Shown here: piece after piece, positions 1 through 6,351 of the stretch | Layout of the letters: the number at the start of each line of letters is the position of its first letter | Numbering within the stretch: position 1 is the stretch's first letter | NCBI GenBank assembly: GCA_002316385.1 | Contig: DCDL01000058.1 | Coordinates: 85,936-115,122, forward strand | DNA from: Clostridium sp. UBA1056 | Lineage (GTDB): Bacteria > Bacillota > Clostridia > Clostridiales > Clostridiaceae | Direction of reading: 5' to 3' | Length of the DNA stretch: 29,187 nt | The notes under the pieces: generated by a model | What the model saw: only the letters and a program-made list of their open reading frames with translations | Told to the model about the DNA's origin: nothing | Databases searched by the model: none | Made by a program: the position numbers and the translations under genes

Positions 1-19
1 TTTATTTTCAGATGCCTAA
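1..19. repeat. Left-edge copy of a dispersed inverted repeat
   Basis: The first 19 bases, TTTATTTTCAGATGCCTAA, are the exact reverse complement of 29117-29135. The match stops at base 20, and the left side is cut by the window edge, so the true extent is unknown. It is probably the end of a longer dispersed element. Confidence 0.6.
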
Positions 20-73
20 CCTAAGCTATATGTTATTAGGAAATCATATTAAAATATAATATTGAGTATTAGT

Positions 74-104
74 GAGATAAGCAGTACCGTTTATCTCTTT
101 TTTA
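74..104 (+). terminator. Rho-independent terminator of a gene left of the window
   Basis: GAGATAA (74-80) pairs with TTATCTC (91-97) and is followed by a run of T. No gene precedes it in the window, so it presumably ends a transcript entering from the left. Confidence 0.65.
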
Positions 105-137
105 TATAAAAATCAATACCCTGATATTATAATCCGT

Positions 138-177
138 ACAGTAGATAATTTTGTATAAAAACAAATTTATCTACTGT
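138..177. repeat. Long hairpin of unknown role
   Basis: A 16-base arm at 138-153 pairs with 162-177 with a single mismatch, leaving an 8-base loop. The outer 11 pairs (ACAGTAGATAA with TTATCTACTGT) are perfect. It has no good T tail. It could be an operator, a transcript-end structure or part of a decayed element. Confidence 0.45.
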
Positions 178-270
178 CATATAAACTTTCTATAACACTA
201 TGTTAAATAGTATTTTTTTATTTACTCAATTTCTTGTATTGAAAACAATATTATAAAGCTGTTTAAGCTC

Positions 271-402
271 TTAATGTTTATTTATAAGTTTCAAATTATT
301 ATTTGGCAATTTATTCACCTTTGGTATTAATTCAAGATTTTCGTACAAACGTACAGTGTTGGAATGTACCTCAACTCTTTTAGCTACTTCTGCTGTTTTA
401 TG
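271..402 (-). pseudogene. Remnant of a MerR-family regulator (HTH only)
   Basis: Reading the minus strand from 402 to the stop at 271-273 gives about 43 residues. They begin HKTAEVAKRVEVHSNTVRLY and continue ENLELIPKVN, which is the helix-turn-helix and first wing of a MerR regulator (consensus TAEVAK..GV..NTVRLYE..GLIP). There is no start codon, a stop lies directly upstream, and the rest of the MerR protein (dimerisation helix and effector domain) is missing. This is therefore a stump of a lost gene. It is too short for a routine ORF call, but the match to the HTH is clear by eye. Confidence 0.65.
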
Positions 403-478
403 TTAATATTATAAATATAATTTTTATACTGATTAAGACATAGTTTAAATTATTACGAATTAAGGGCATTTACCTCCC

Positions 479-507
479 TTGACTATATAGAATTTTATTT
501 ATCTTAT
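479..507 (+). promoter_or_regulatory. SigA-type promoter ahead of a mini-ORF and the EamA gene
   Basis: TTGACT (479-484), a 17-base spacer and TCTTAT (502-507) make a good vegetative promoter. It points at the AGGAGGT ribosome site at 514-520 and would also transcribe the transporter gene at 642. Confidence 0.5.
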
Positions 508-527
508 GAATTTAGGAGGTGTCGTAT

Positions 528-560
528 ATGAAAAGACATCTATTTCTTTACCTTCCATAA
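528..560 (+). other. 10-codon mini-ORF with strong ribosome site
   Basis: An AGGAGGT site (514-520) sits 7 bases before an ATG that opens only ten codons (MKRHLFLYLP, then stop). One extra A in the A4 run after the start codon would instead give a 22-residue reading (MKKTSISLPSIINELTKLIH then NK, stop near 595). Either this is a leader peptide ahead of the transporter or the start of a gene broken by a homopolymer frameshift. I cannot decide between them. No attenuator hairpin was seen before 642. Confidence 0.3.
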
Positions 561-641
561 TTAATGAACTAACTAAATTGATCCATAATAAATAACAATA
601 ATTTTAAAAGTAACCATTAGGTTGTATTGGGAGGTAAATAT

Positions 642-1493
642 ATGAATTTAAAAAATAAAAGTTTACTTGAGATCCATATAGCTGTTTTTTTATTCGGCTT
701 ATCAGGCTTATTTGGAAAGTTGTTATCATTGCCAACTATGATAATTGTCCTTGGGAGAGTTTTCTTTTCAAGTGTCTTTTTATTCATTATAATGCTTTAT
801 CTCAAGAAAGATATAAAACTAAAACAACAAAAGCATTATTTTTATTTGGTAATATTGGGGGTAATTTTAGCAATTCACTGGAGCACTTTTTTTAAGTCCA
901 TTCAGATGTCAACAGTAGCAATAGGATTGCTTACATTTTCTACGTTCCCTGTTTTCGTTACTTTTCTTGAGCCATATTTTTTCAAAGAGCAAATTAAGTT
1001 GTCCGATATTATAATTGCAATTGTTACGTTCTTGGGCGTAGTGCTTGTTATTCCAAAGTTTGAATTAGGAAATAGTCTAACTCAAGGAGTTTTGTGGGGG
1101 ATATTATCTGGCTTTACTTATGCAATTCTTTCACTGCTTAACAGAAAATATGTAAAAGAATATTCAAGCTTGGTAATTGCTTTTTACGAACAAGCTGTGG
1201 CAACAATTGTATTAATTCCTTTTCTATTTTTACAAAAACCTGTTTTTCAACTTAATGATATATTATTACTTATCCTATTAGGTACGGTTTTTACTGGAAT
1301 TTCTCATTCATTCTTCATAAATGGTTTAAAGAATATCAAAACACAAACAGCAGGTATTATATCAAGCCTTGAGCCAGTTTATGGTATCCTTTTTGCTACT
1401 TTTTTATTAGGAGAAATACCAACATTAAGAGAAATCTTAGGTGGGATTATTATTTTAGGTACTGTTCTTTACTCAACTATTAAATCCAAATAA
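642..1493 (+). CDS. EamA/DMT-family transporter
   Basis: This is an inner-membrane permease of the drug/metabolite transporter superfamily. It has 283 residues and about ten hydrophobic helices in two homologous five-helix EamA halves. The first half opens at IAVFLFGLSGLFGK, and the second follows the TQGVLWGILSGFTYAILSLL helix. The C-terminal helix pair SLEPVYGILFATFLLGE...GGIIILGTVLYS is typical of the family. Substrate cannot be read from sequence; relatives export amino acids, metabolites or small drugs. A TTG at 627 is in frame, but GGGAGGT at 629-635 lies just ahead of the ATG at 642, which I take as the start. A strong terminator follows, so it is probably the last or only full gene of its transcript. 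Confidence 0.88.
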   Translation: MNLKNKSLLEIHIAVFLFGLSGLFGKLLSLPTMIIVLGRVFFSSVFLFIIMLYLKKDIKLKQQKHYFYLVILGVILAIHWSTFFKSIQMSTVAIGLLTFSTFPVFVTFLEPYFFKEQIKLSDIIIAIVTFLGVVLVIPKFELGNSLTQGVLWGILSGFTYAILSLLNRKYVKEYSSLVIAFYEQAVATIVLIPFLFLQKPVFQLNDILLLILLGTVFTGISHSFFINGLKNIKTQTAGIISSLEPVYGILFATFLLGEIPTLREILGGIIILGTVLYSTIKSK

Positions 1494-1520
1494 CTCTAAT
1501 TATTCTTATTAGATGAATTA

Positions 1521-1553
1521 AGGACTTACTGCTTTGCGGTAAGTCCTCTTTTA
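1521..1553 (+). terminator. Rho-independent terminator after the EamA gene
   Basis: AGGACTTAC (1521-1529) pairs with GTAAGTCCT (1539-1547). Three more pairs (one a G-T wobble) close on a TTT loop, and a T-rich tail follows. It lies 28 bases after the EamA stop. Confidence 0.85.
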
Positions 1554-1639
1554 TCAAGTTTTTACGATGGTGATAGCAATATTAATACTGAATTGAAATC
1601 CATGTCCTTTAATGCTTGCACACAAAAAAGTATACGTCA

Positions 1640-1681
1640 TTTATGATACGGTTCACCGTAACTACCCCAAGTGAGGTTTTA
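1640..1681. repeat. 42-bp interspersed repeat, copy A
   Basis: It aligns without gaps to 6266-6307, identical at 33 of 42 positions and ending in the shared AAGTGAGGTTTTA. Both copies lie just downstream of a minus-strand gene stop (vanS here). The core TACGG/CCGTA can form a small hairpin. Its first 20 bases also resemble 4644-4663. Confidence 0.55.
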
Positions 1682-1699
1682 CATTTAATATCGCTATAG

Positions 1700-2800
1700 T
1701 TATTTAACTGGTAATCTTACTTCGAAGATAGTTCTCTTCTCATCACTATAGGCTACTATCGTTCCTTGGTGTAATTCTATAATATTTTTTGTAATAGCTA
1801 GCCCTAACCCAGATCCACCTATATTACTATTTCTTGATTTTTCTACTCTATAGAATCTATCAAATATATATGGCAAGTCTATTGATGATATTGATTGACC
1901 ATAGTTTACAACTTGAACTACTGCCATATTCTCTTCAAATTTTGTCATTACATCAATATAAAAACCATCTCGGCCATACTTAATTGCATTGGACAGCAAA
2001 TTTTCAAATGCCCTAACCAGCTTACCTGCATCTGCATTTACTATTAGCTTATCCTCAGAAAAGTTGATTCTTGATTGCATGTTTGCATTTTTAAATTGAT
2101 ATTCAAAATATGCAACTACCTGACCTAGCAATTCTACTAAATTAATATCGTTTTTATCTAAATTAATAGTGTTATTTTGCATTTTAGTAAGCTCAAACAA
2201 GTCATTAATAAGTAAATTCAATGCTTTTGCTTTTTCGAATGCTATATTAGCGTAATATCTTAATTTCACTTCATCTTCATACTTATCAGTATCAATAATT
2301 TCCAAATAGCCCATTATAGAAGTTAATGGAGTTCTTAAGTCATGGGAAACATTAGTTATTAAATCATTTTTAGTTTGTTGCGTTTTTCTTTCTTCTACTG
2401 TTATCTCTTTAAGCTGCTTTGAAATATTATTGATATTTTCAGCTAAATTTTTAATATCTCTTTTTGCATTAACTTCTATTGGTCTGTCCAAGTCACCATT
2501 AGCTATTATTTCACTTTGATCTATAATAGCTGCCAAACTTTTAGCTTTTCTATAGGTTATGAGCAAATATAACCCCACAAATAATAATACTTCAATATAG
2601 GCTACATCTCCGAACATTTTATATTCAATAATTCTCCAAATATAATTAATAAGTCGAATTTTAGTGTTTATATACAAATAATTTAATATTTCATTACAAG
2701 GAACCCAAATTATATAAGTTAATAATCCAGCAGCTGCTACTTCAGCTAATGATGATAACCAATATTTATAGAATCTTTTATTTTTCAATTTTATATCCAA
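1700..2800 (-). CDS. vanS: VanS-like sensor histidine kinase
   Basis: This membrane sensor kinase is partner of the response regulator encoded just upstream. Two hydrophobic segments (about residues 15-33 and 66-82) flank a short external loop. A HAMP-like linker (about 83-135) follows. The H box contains NVSHDLRTPLTSIMGY with phospho-acceptor His153, the N box is ENLLSNAIKYG with Asn271, and the G box is GGSGLGLAI at 328-336. The small extracellular part is typical of VanS-type kinases. Coding overlaps vanR by 23 bases. The nominal start is TTG at 2800, but GGGGAG abuts it, so the in-frame TTG at 2788 (codon 5) is a credible alternative. Family assignment rests on the vanR and vanY neighbours; a generic kinase name would also be defensible. 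Confidence 0.82.
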   Translation of the reverse strand: MDIKLKNKRFYKYWLSSLAEVAAAGLLTYIIWVPCNEILNYLYINTKIRLINYIWRIIEYKMFGDVAYIEVLLFVGLYLLITYRKAKSLAAIIDQSEIIANGDLDRPIEVNAKRDIKNLAENINNISKQLKEITVEERKTQQTKNDLITNVSHDLRTPLTSIMGYLEIIDTDKYEDEVKLRYYANIAFEKAKALNLLINDLFELTKMQNNTINLDKNDINLVELLGQVVAYFEYQFKNANMQSRINFSEDKLIVNADAGKLVRAFENLLSNAIKYGRDGFYIDVMTKFEENMAVVQVVNYGQSISSIDLPYIFDRFYRVEKSRNSNIGGSGLGLAITKNIIELHQGTIVAYSDEKRTIFEVRLPVK

Positions 2801-3470
2801 CTCCCCATACAGTGTGAATTACCTTATTTCCTTCCATATGATGTTCTATCTTATCCCTTAGTCTACTCATATGCACCATAACAGTATTATTAGATTGATA
2901 ATATTTTTCCTTCCATACCTTTTCAAAAATTTCCTCTGCACTAAAAACTCTTCCTCTATTTGTAGCTAACAGATATAATATTTCAAACTCTCTAGCAGTT
3001 AGATCTACTTCTTTATCATCTACAGTTACCTTATGTTTACTCTTATATATAACCATAGATTCAATTCTTATTAAGTCCTCTGAAACTTGCATTTTAGTAT
3101 TTAAAAAATATGCCCTTCTCAGTAATGCTTTTACTCTAACTATAAGTTCTAATTGATTAAAAGGCTTGCATACATAGTCATCTGCACCGGTCAGAATACC
3201 TTGAATTTTGTCTATATCCTCTGCTTTTGCGCTTAGCATAAGAATTGGTATGGTATACTTTCCCCTTACTCTTCTGCAAACCTCCAGCCCATCAATACCT
3301 GGCATCATTATATCTAAAACTATCAAATGAATTTCTTCCTTCTCTAATATATCTAAGGCTTCCTCTCCACAGCTTGATTTAAATATACTATATCCTTCAT
3401 TTCTAAGGTTTATTTCTAGCAAATTTCTTATTTCTTTTTCATCGTCTACCACAAGAATATTAATATTCAT
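2778..3470 (-). CDS. vanR: VanR-like OmpR-family response regulator
   Basis: This is a 230-residue cytoplasmic DNA-binding response regulator. The receiver domain (1-120) has the acidic pair Asp9/Asp10, phospho-acceptor Asp53 in IVLDIMMPG, Ser80 and Lys102 in the CKPF loop. The ADDYVCKPFNQLELIVRVKA stretch resembles VanR proteins. A winged-helix OmpR/PhoB output domain (about 135-230) ends in TVWGVGYKIEK. GGAGG lies 5 bases before the ATG. It sits 14 bases after vanY and overlaps vanS, so the three form one operon. A direct repeat ahead of vanY (4271-4288) is a candidate site for this regulator. Confidence 0.87.
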   Translation of the reverse strand: MNINILVVDDEKEIRNLLEINLRNEGYSIFKSSCGEEALDILEKEEIHLIVLDIMMPGIDGLEVCRRVRGKYTIPILMLSAKAEDIDKIQGILTGADDYVCKPFNQLELIVRVKALLRRAYFLNTKMQVSEDLIRIESMVIYKSKHKVTVDDKEVDLTAREFEILYLLATNRGRVFSAEEIFEKVWKEKYYQSNNTVMVHMSRLRDKIEHHMEGNKVIHTVWGVGYKIEK

Positions 3471-3484
3471 TTACGCCTCCATTT

Positions 3485-4204
3485 TTATAATTGTCGTTCT
3501 AAGTACTCCTCTAATGTAATTCTATTATCATAAATATACTTAGCAGCTTCCTTTCCTATATATCTAATATGCCAAGGTTCATATTCAATTCCTGTTATAT
3601 TTTTCCTCCCATAAGGATATCTTATAATAAAACCAAATTTATAGCAATTCTCTGCAAGCCAATCTGCCTCTTTTGTTCCCTCTACGAAATATCTATCTTC
3701 GTTAGTAATGTCAATACATAGTCCTGTTTGATGTTCACTTGATCCTGGTTTAGCCACATATGCATCTGCAAGTTTCCTGCCTTCTGATTTCACTCTACTA
3801 ATATAAACTTTTTCCTGTGATTTATAAGATCTATAACCTGAGTTACCAAGTAATATTATACCGTCTTCTTTAGCCGTATTTATCAATTCTTCTAATGGCT
3901 TTACAATAACTCCTGCTACATGTTTTTCTTCCTTGTCTGATTCATCTGCAAATGGTATATTAGGTATACATAACCCTTCTGGTATATAATTTTTATTTAA
4001 GCCATACTTTTCATTTACTAATAGTAATTTTTCATCCCCATTACTACCAATTTCTTGTACTAACTTATCTTTATCATTTAAACTAATATCAATTCCTTTA
4101 ATATTTGTATTTTCTAATTCTAAGTCTGAATTTCCTGTCATATACCAAAATCCACAAATTATTATTACACTAAGCCATAATATTTTTTTACATGCTTTTC
4201 TCAT
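3485..4204 (-). CDS. vanY: VanY-type D-alanyl-D-alanine carboxypeptidase (M15B)
   Basis: This is a zinc D,D-carboxypeptidase that trims the terminal D-Ala from peptidoglycan stem peptides on the outer face of the membrane. One N-terminal hydrophobic segment (about 8-24) follows a KACKK charge cluster and is a signal anchor. The M15 zinc site is complete: SEHQTGLCID supplies His158 and Asp165, and EPWHIRY supplies catalytic Glu209 and ligand His212. GYRSYKSQ (Arg125) matches the substrate-binding part of VanY. The gene leads the vanY-vanR-vanS operon. No VanA/B/C/G-type ligase or VanX/VanT gene is nearby, so this is not a vancomycin-resistance cluster in itself. It may tune susceptibility or cell-wall maturation. 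Confidence 0.87.
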   Translation of the reverse strand: MRKACKKILWLSVIIICGFWYMTGNSDLELENTNIKGIDISLNDKDKLVQEIGSNGDEKLLLVNEKYGLNKNYIPEGLCIPNIPFADESDKEEKHVAGVIVKPLEELINTAKEDGIILLGNSGYRSYKSQEKVYISRVKSEGRKLADAYVAKPGSSEHQTGLCIDITNEDRYFVEGTKEADWLAENCYKFGFIIRYPYGRKNITGIEYEPWHIRYIGKEAAKYIYDNRITLEEYLERQL

Positions 4205-4261
4205 ATCTTCTACTTCCTTCCTAACATCATAATTTAATTGTAGAAGATAGACTTTACAATA

Positions 4262-4288
4262 ATTATAAAAAAACCTTACGAAATCTTA
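4262..4288 (-). promoter_or_regulatory. Candidate VanR box and promoter for vanY-vanR-vanS
   Basis: On the minus strand TAAGATTT (4288-4281) and TAAGGTTT (4278-4271) form a direct repeat with a 10-bp period, the usual spacing for OmpR/PhoB-type regulators. A TATAAT (4267-4262) follows within 3 bases. A second possible -10, TACAAT, lies at 4242-4237, and I cannot say which is used. The arrangement suggests autoregulation by VanR. Confidence 0.45.
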
Positions 4289-4500
4289 AGTTTATAAAAG
4301 ATAGAATTAAATACATAAATTTATTAAATTATTTTGTTATTTTACATATCCTTAATTCCTTATAATAAGTTTAATTACATATTTACCAGTGTACATATTT
4401 AGGATTTAATACCATAGTTAGAATAATTTTAAAATAATCACAAGTAAATAAAATAAGTGAAGGAGCAATATTACGTCCAATTTTAGTAAAAGCCTCATTT

Positions 4501-4670
4501 ATTTAGGAAACTCCACTCATATTCGCGTTAGTAAAGGAAACTCCTTCTCACATGCGTTCGAATGAGTAAGCTCGAGTAACCAAATCAAAGATTTGGACTC
4601 TTACTTAAGTTCTGCTAACTAAATCAAAGATTTAGAGCATCGCTTATGATACGGCTCACTGTATCGGTGG
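4501..4670. repeat. Structured repeat element with tandem covarying hairpins
   Basis: Two degenerate direct repeats start AGGAAACTCC at 4505 and 4535. An AAGGA/TCCTT hairpin and a bulged CTCATATTCG/CGAATGAG pairing overlie them. Two near-identical hairpins follow. The first (4574-4600) has stem GAGT, an AA bulge, then CCAAATC-AAA-GATTTGG and ACTC. The second (4613-4639) has stem TGCT, an AA bulge, then CTAAATC-AAA-GATTTAG and AGCA. Pair changes between them are compensatory. A GATAC...GTATC hairpin (4648-4665) ends the element. It looks like a mobile MITE-like or structured-RNA repeat. Confidence 0.55.
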
Positions 4671-4709
4671 TGCGGAATAACAATTTTAATATATCCGTTA
4701 GTAGTATTA

Positions 4710-4753
4710 CTAAAAATCGCATAATTCACTTTCTTGAATTATGCGATTTTTAG
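4710..4753. terminator. Perfect 19-bp hairpin, bidirectional terminator
   Basis: The right arm TGAATTATGCGATTTTTAG (4735-4753) is the exact complement of 4710-4728, with a 6-base loop. T runs inside the stem base could serve both directions. It lies about 95 bases past the stop of the minus-strand MerR/TipA-like gene. Confidence 0.7.
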
Positions 4754-4847
4754 TTTCTAATTATTTAATTGCAGTTTATTTTTTGAGTATCTACGGTTAA
4801 TACTTATAACTTTGGTTCTGTGTGTCAAATCGTTCATAGCTTTTATT

Positions 4848-6014
4848 TCATGAATTACTATTTTCAGAATAAAATTTTAGGGCTTCTCCGATAAATTTAG
4901 ATGCGCCACTACCATATTGTTTATCAATGGCTTTTATCCATGTGGAGTTTGATAAATAAAGCTCTGCTGTATAGCCCCAATGATTCTCTCCCTCATCCAC
5001 TTTATAAAATTCTTGACTTTTTTTATCTGCATCTGATATTTCATCAACAATTTGTTGAACCTCTTTTGAATAAGGATCTTTACTTAAGTCAGATGCAAGC
5101 TTTTTATATAGTTCTTCTAATTTAGGTTGCTTATCTCCAAAATAAATTTTTAGAGCTTTTCCGATAAATTTAGATGCACCATTTCCATATTTCTTATCAA
5201 CTTCTTCTATCCATTGGGGATATACTAAATAAATTCGCACCATATAGTACCAATGATCATCTCCATTATCCATTTTGAAAATTTCATAATCTTTTTTAGC
5301 TGTATTTGTTATTCCTTCAGCAATTTGTTGAATCTCCTTTGAAGAAGGATCTTTACTTAAGTCAGATGCAAGCTTTTTAAATAGTTCTTTTAATTTAGGA
5401 TGCTTATCTTCCAAGCAATCTTTTTTAAATTCATCATATTGTTCTGCTAAAGTAAACGTAGCACTATTATTAAGATTTTTCTTTAAAGCGTTAGCATATT
5501 TCTCAATGCTTCCATATTTCTTTATAGCCATTTTAGCAATTTCATCTTCATTAGATTTAAATTTTTCAATATGGTCATTATATTTATCTACACTACCATA
5601 AATTTTAATTACCTTATCTTCGTGTTCTGTTTTAAATTCTTCCAATACGTTATAATATTCACTCATATCAAATTCTTTAAAATTCATTGTGCTTTCTCCT
5701 TTTAAGGTTTTATTTATAAGCTCTATTAAGCCATTTAATCTTTTACGTTTTAACATAAGCAGCTTTTTCTGATTTTTTAATGCTTGCATTTTATCAAAAT
5801 ATGGACTCAACATTATCTCTTTAACATCTTTTAAGGGTATATCAAGCTCTTTGAAAAATAAAATTTGCTGCAGAGTTTTAAGGGCTTCATCATCATAAAG
5901 TCTATATCCAGCCTCTGTAATTTCACTTGGTTTTAATAATCCTATTTCATCATAGTAATGTAGTGCGCGCACACTTATTCCTGTCAAATCCGAAACTTGT
6001 TTTACTGTTCTCAT
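4848..6014 (-). CDS. MerR/TipA-like regulator with duplicated TipAS ligand domain
   Basis: This 388-residue transcription activator has a MerR HTH and wing (1-70, SVRALHYYDEIGLLKPSE), a dimerisation helix (about 75-108), then a TipAS-type ligand-binding region. Canonical TipAL is about 253 residues. The extra length is a tandem copy of the second TipAS half, repeated 91 residues (273 bp) later: KLKELFKKLASDLSKDP and KLEELYKKLASDLSKDP, then DHWYYMVRIYL and NHWGYTAELYL, then GNGASKFIGKALK and GSGASKFIGEALK. Neither copy has a Cys where TipA binds thiopeptides covalently, so its ligand is unknown. It starts at an ATG behind GGAGGTG. An internal start yields the ligand domain alone. The gene stands alone and is probably self-activated. 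Confidence 0.9.
   Translation of the reverse strand: MRTVKQVSDLTGISVRALHYYDEIGLLKPSEITEAGYRLYDDEALKTLQQILFFKELDIPLKDVKEIMLSPYFDKMQALKNQKKLLMLKRKRLNGLIELINKTLKGESTMNFKEFDMSEYYNVLEEFKTEHEDKVIKIYGSVDKYNDHIEKFKSNEDEIAKMAIKKYGSIEKYANALKKNLNNSATFTLAEQYDEFKKDCLEDKHPKLKELFKKLASDLSKDPSSKEIQQIAEGITNTAKKDYEIFKMDNGDDHWYYMVRIYLVYPQWIEEVDKKYGNGASKFIGKALKIYFGDKQPKLEELYKKLASDLSKDPYSKEVQQIVDEISDADKKSQEFYKVDEGENHWGYTAELYLSNSTWIKAIDKQYGSGASKFIGEALKFYSENSNS
5685..5703 (-). promoter_or_regulatory. Internal ribosome site and start for a TipAS-like short form
   Basis: AAAGGAGAAAGCACA precedes an in-frame ATG (5687-5685), with 7 bases between AGGAGA and the ATG. It would begin translation at Met110, exactly after the MerR HTH and dimerisation helix, giving a 279-residue ligand-domain-only protein (4848-5687). 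In Streptomyces TipAS also begins at residue 110 of TipAL, from an internal start. Confidence 0.6.
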
Positions 6015-6107
6015 TACTACACCTCCAAGTCTGATTTTACAGCTATCAATATTATCTAATACTCAGCCAGCTATGAGTTTTTGTTAATATATTCAAGCTA
6101 TATTTTT

Positions 6108-6138
6108 ATATTACACTATGACGTGGTGTTAGAGTCAA
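6108..6138 (-). promoter_or_regulatory. MerR-type promoter with 19-bp spacer and operator
   Basis: On the minus strand TTGACT (6138-6133) and TAATAT (6113-6108) are separated by exactly 19 bases, CTAACACCACGTCATAGTG. That is the overlong spacer which MerR activators correct by distorting DNA. An imperfect 23-bp dyad (ACTCTAACAC opposite GTCATAGTGT) spans it. It lies about 95 bases upstream of the regulator's own start, so autoactivation is likely. Confidence 0.75.
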
Positions 6139-6211
6139 CGCTTTACAAAAGAATTTACAGACTCTTTAGTTTTCTTGTTTTTCAAGTTTAAGCAAAGAAA
6201 GTTCATGAGAA

Positions 6212-6257
6212 AAGAGATTGTAACAAAAATATTTTCATACTTTTGTCACAACCTCTT
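6212..6257 (-). terminator. Terminator of the oxidoreductase operon
   Basis: A 17-base arm at 6212-6228 pairs with 6241-6257 through 15 Watson-Crick pairs and two G-T wobbles, with a 12-base loop. On the minus strand it is followed by TTTTCTC. It lies about 95 bases after the aldo/keto reductase stop. Confidence 0.7.
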
Positions 6258-6265
6258 CTACTTTA

Positions 6266-6307
6266 TTTATGGTAAAGCTCACCGCAACTATTTGAAGTGA
6301 GGTTTTA
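6266..6307. repeat. 42-bp interspersed repeat, copy C
   Basis: It aligns without gaps to 1640-1681 (33 of 42 identical). Here it lies between the aldo/keto reductase stop (6352) and the terminator at 6212-6257, so it would be transcribed as part of that gene's 3' untranslated region. Confidence 0.55.
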
Positions 6308-6351
6308 ATTATATAATTAAATTTACTAAAATAAAAAGAATAAAATATAAA

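Larger units (their letters stand above)
4205..4847. other. Intergenic stretch of 643 bases
   Basis: No protein-coding gene is visible. It holds the van promoter region (4262-4288), about 200 bases of plain AT-rich DNA, the structured repeat (4501-4670) and the bidirectional hairpin at 4710-4753. The repeat has no recognisable reading frame and is GC-richer than its surroundings. Confidence 0.6.

Noticed and set aside
1700..4204. A vancomycin-resistance gene cluster
   Set aside because: Only regulator, sensor and carboxypeptidase genes are present. The ligase, dehydrogenase or racemase and dipeptidase needed for resistance are absent from the window.
4574..4639. Paired AAATCAAAGATTT hairpins read as a small CRISPR array
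   Set aside because: There are only two units, their outer stems differ, there is no constant repeat of CRISPR length, no spacer series and no cas gene.
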